Translations under genes and position numbers: made by a program | Notes under the pieces: model-generated | The model's input: the letters and a program-made list of their open reading frames with translations, nothing else | Database searches by the model: none | Told to the model about the DNA's origin: nothing | In this document: piece after piece, positions 20,339-21,610 of the stretch | How the letters are laid out: each line of letters starts with the position of its first letter | Numbering within the stretch: position 1 is the stretch's first letter | Source: a virus | Virus record (IMG/VR): IMGVR_UViG_3300045996_001312 | Coordinates: 1-21,610 of that record | Direction: 5' to 3' (one strand) | DNA length: 21,610 bases

Positions 20339-21610
20339 TGGGCGGAAATATCTTCGAAGCACTCGCGCAGTTGCAGCAGCTTTCCCAGCAGCCGCAGCAG
20401 GAGCAGGCCCCAGACTACGACACTATCGAATCGATGCTCCGGCAGCGGCAGGCGGATCTTTCCGAGGCTACCAATCGCCGGAAGACTGCCGTGGACATGC
20501 TCTACACCTCGCCGCAGGAAATTGCGCAGCAGAAGTATAAGGACATGCTTGACTTCGGTAGCACCAAGGACGAGGCTACCGGCGGGCGGCGGAAAAAGAC
20601 AAAAGGCGAGAAAGCGAAAACCGTCGTTAATTGGCTCGGTACTCTAGGAGCCGCCGTTTCCCCAGACCGCAGAGACGACGTGTACGACAAGATTCTAGGC
20701 CGCGAGATGGTGAACTATAACTCCGTGGTGCCGAATGTGCGCGCGGATGTTACGGATTTGCGGCTCCGCGAAGACGCACTCCAGCGGGGCATTCTCGGGC
20801 TGGAGGGGCAGAAAGCGCGCGCCGGCCAAATCAAAAACAGTTCCTTCCACAAGATGATTGATGAGTTGTTGAAGGCCGGGAAGCTGGACGCCCAAACCGC
20901 CCGTGACGCAAAGCAGCTTGAAATCGCGGGCCGCCGTGCAGATGCGGAAGTGCTGCTGAAAGGCTCCCAGAGCAACCTCGCCGAAGCACGCACTGGAATG
21001 GTCGGCCAGCAGACTAAGAATCTAGAAGCCACCGGCGGGGCGACTGGAGACATGGGTTCCGCTTCCGCCCTAACCGCAATGGACCCGCAGAAGCGCCAAG
21101 ACGCGATGGATCTCTACAAAGGGATGCAGACGGCGAAAGGGGCGGGGCGTGCGTCGGGGAGAGGGCCTGCTGGAAACCAACGCCCGCGCGCTGTCACCAT
21201 GAGCGGCGATTTTGTGGACCCAGAAACGGGCAAGATTACGCAGGGGACATACATCGATTGGTTGCAGCCGGGACAGGGCGGATTCGTCACTGGTCCCCAA
21301 GGTATGGCTAAGCTCGGGGAAAAAGAATCCACCCAACAGAAAGCCTTCAAATCCGCGCAAGGGTCCGTCCGAGAGGCGGCGCAGTCTCTTTCCCAGGCGG
21401 TGCGCGGTAAGAAAGTCGGCTCCATGCTCGGGCCGACTGGCGCTCTGAAATATGAAGTCTTCAAGCACTTCCCAGGAATGGGCGATCTCAACCCACAAGA
21501 CTTCACGAACGCGCAGTCCACAGTAACGGCCATCAGCAACGGCCTATTCAAACACGCCACCGCCCAAGGTATCCGCCAAGCCGGGTTAATCAACGGCATG
21601 AAGGCGTACT
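20338..21610 (+). CDS. Large helical protein, candidate ejection protein, 3' end missing
   Basis: The ATG at 20338 overlaps the previous stop (TAATG). The frame stays open to the window edge, giving at least 424 residues. The N-terminus is Gln-rich (EALAQLQQLSQQPQQEQAP). Residues about 28-240 are rich in charged and Gln residues with helical periodicity (YDTIESMLRQRQADLSEA; RADVTDLRLREDALQRGIL; IDELLKAGKLDAQTARDAKQ). A basic stretch RRKKTKGEKAK lies near 84-94, and the sequence WLGTLGAAVSPD follows. A more compact part begins about 287 (VTMSGDFVDPETGKITQGTY), then helices again. No lytic transglycosylase motif is visible in the part present. Coupling to the Gln-rich gene and the helical character suggest a partner internal virion protein; function is inferred. 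Confidence 0.75.
   Translation, partial: MGGNIFEALAQLQQLSQQPQQEQAPDYDTIESMLRQRQADLSEATNRRKTAVDMLYTSPQEIAQQKYKDMLDFGSTKDEATGGRRKKTKGEKAKTVVNWLGTLGAAVSPDRRDDVYDKILGREMVNYNSVVPNVRADVTDLRLREDALQRGILGLEGQKARAGQIKNSSFHKMIDELLKAGKLDAQTARDAKQLEIAGRRADAEVLLKGSQSNLAEARTGMVGQQTKNLEATGGATGDMGSASALTAMDPQKRQDAMDLYKGMQTAKGAGRASGRGPAGNQRPRAVTMSGDFVDPETGKITQGTYIDWLQPGQGGFVTGPQGMAKLGEKESTQQKAFKSAQGSVREAAQSLSQAVRGKKVGSMLGPTGALKYEVFKHFPGMGDLNPQDFTNAQSTVTAISNGLFKHATAQGIRQAGLINGMKAY

Overview
The window is a gapless stretch of a tailed-bacteriophage (Caudoviricetes) genome, cut at both ends. All 22 supported genes lie on the plus strand. They are packed with 4-base or 1-base stop/start overlaps or very short gaps, and they run in the order of a virion morphogenesis module. 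Base composition is GC-rich with many C- and G-ending codons, and several genes have good Shine-Dalgarno sites (AAGGAG, AGGAGG), so the host is a Shine-Dalgarno-using, GC-rich bacterium. The sequence does not identify the host further. No tRNA, rRNA, CRISPR array, insertion sequence or integrase is visible.

Layout. 1-2284: end of a JAMM/MPN+ metalloprotease-like gene, then the large terminase. 2285-5958: a tiny two-helix membrane protein, a P22-sized portal with a Gln-rich helical tail, a small conserved-looking protein and a scaffolding protein. 5967-7620: N4-gp56-type major capsid protein, a probable head decoration protein and a strong hairpin terminator. 7620-9440: two glycosyltransferases (GT-B fold GT4-like, then GT-A fold GT2-like), with the first one noticeably AT-richer than the rest. 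9456-13486: a structural protein with three 83-residue repeats, a membrane/coiled-coil protein, an unrecognised protein, a Cys/His-rich protein and a pair of paralogous adaptor-like proteins. 13467-18792: two tiny basic proteins, two Gly/Met/Gln-rich proteins, a 771-residue nozzle or tail-hub-like protein, a small exported protein and a tail fibre-like protein. 18836-end: a Gln/Asn-rich protein and a truncated helical protein, both candidates for DNA-ejection (internal virion) proteins.

Together these genes encode DNA packaging, procapsid assembly, capsid, a short tail with fibres, and ejection proteins. There is no tape measure, tail sheath or major tail tube gene, so a podovirus-like particle is the best inference. 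No endolysin, DNA replication gene or small terminase is seen; they must lie outside the window if present.

Two non-coding patterns stand out. First, five block boundaries carry an AT-rich, minus-10-like core of the form GTAWAAT, bracketed by a pyrimidine-rich left arm and a complementary purine-rich right arm. The best case is a perfect 9-bp inverted repeat at 9456-9482. These look like the late promoters or RNA switches of this phage. Second, a 13-base leader, TAGGACTAAGANT, sits directly against several start codons; its spacer is conserved well beyond what a ribosome binding site needs.
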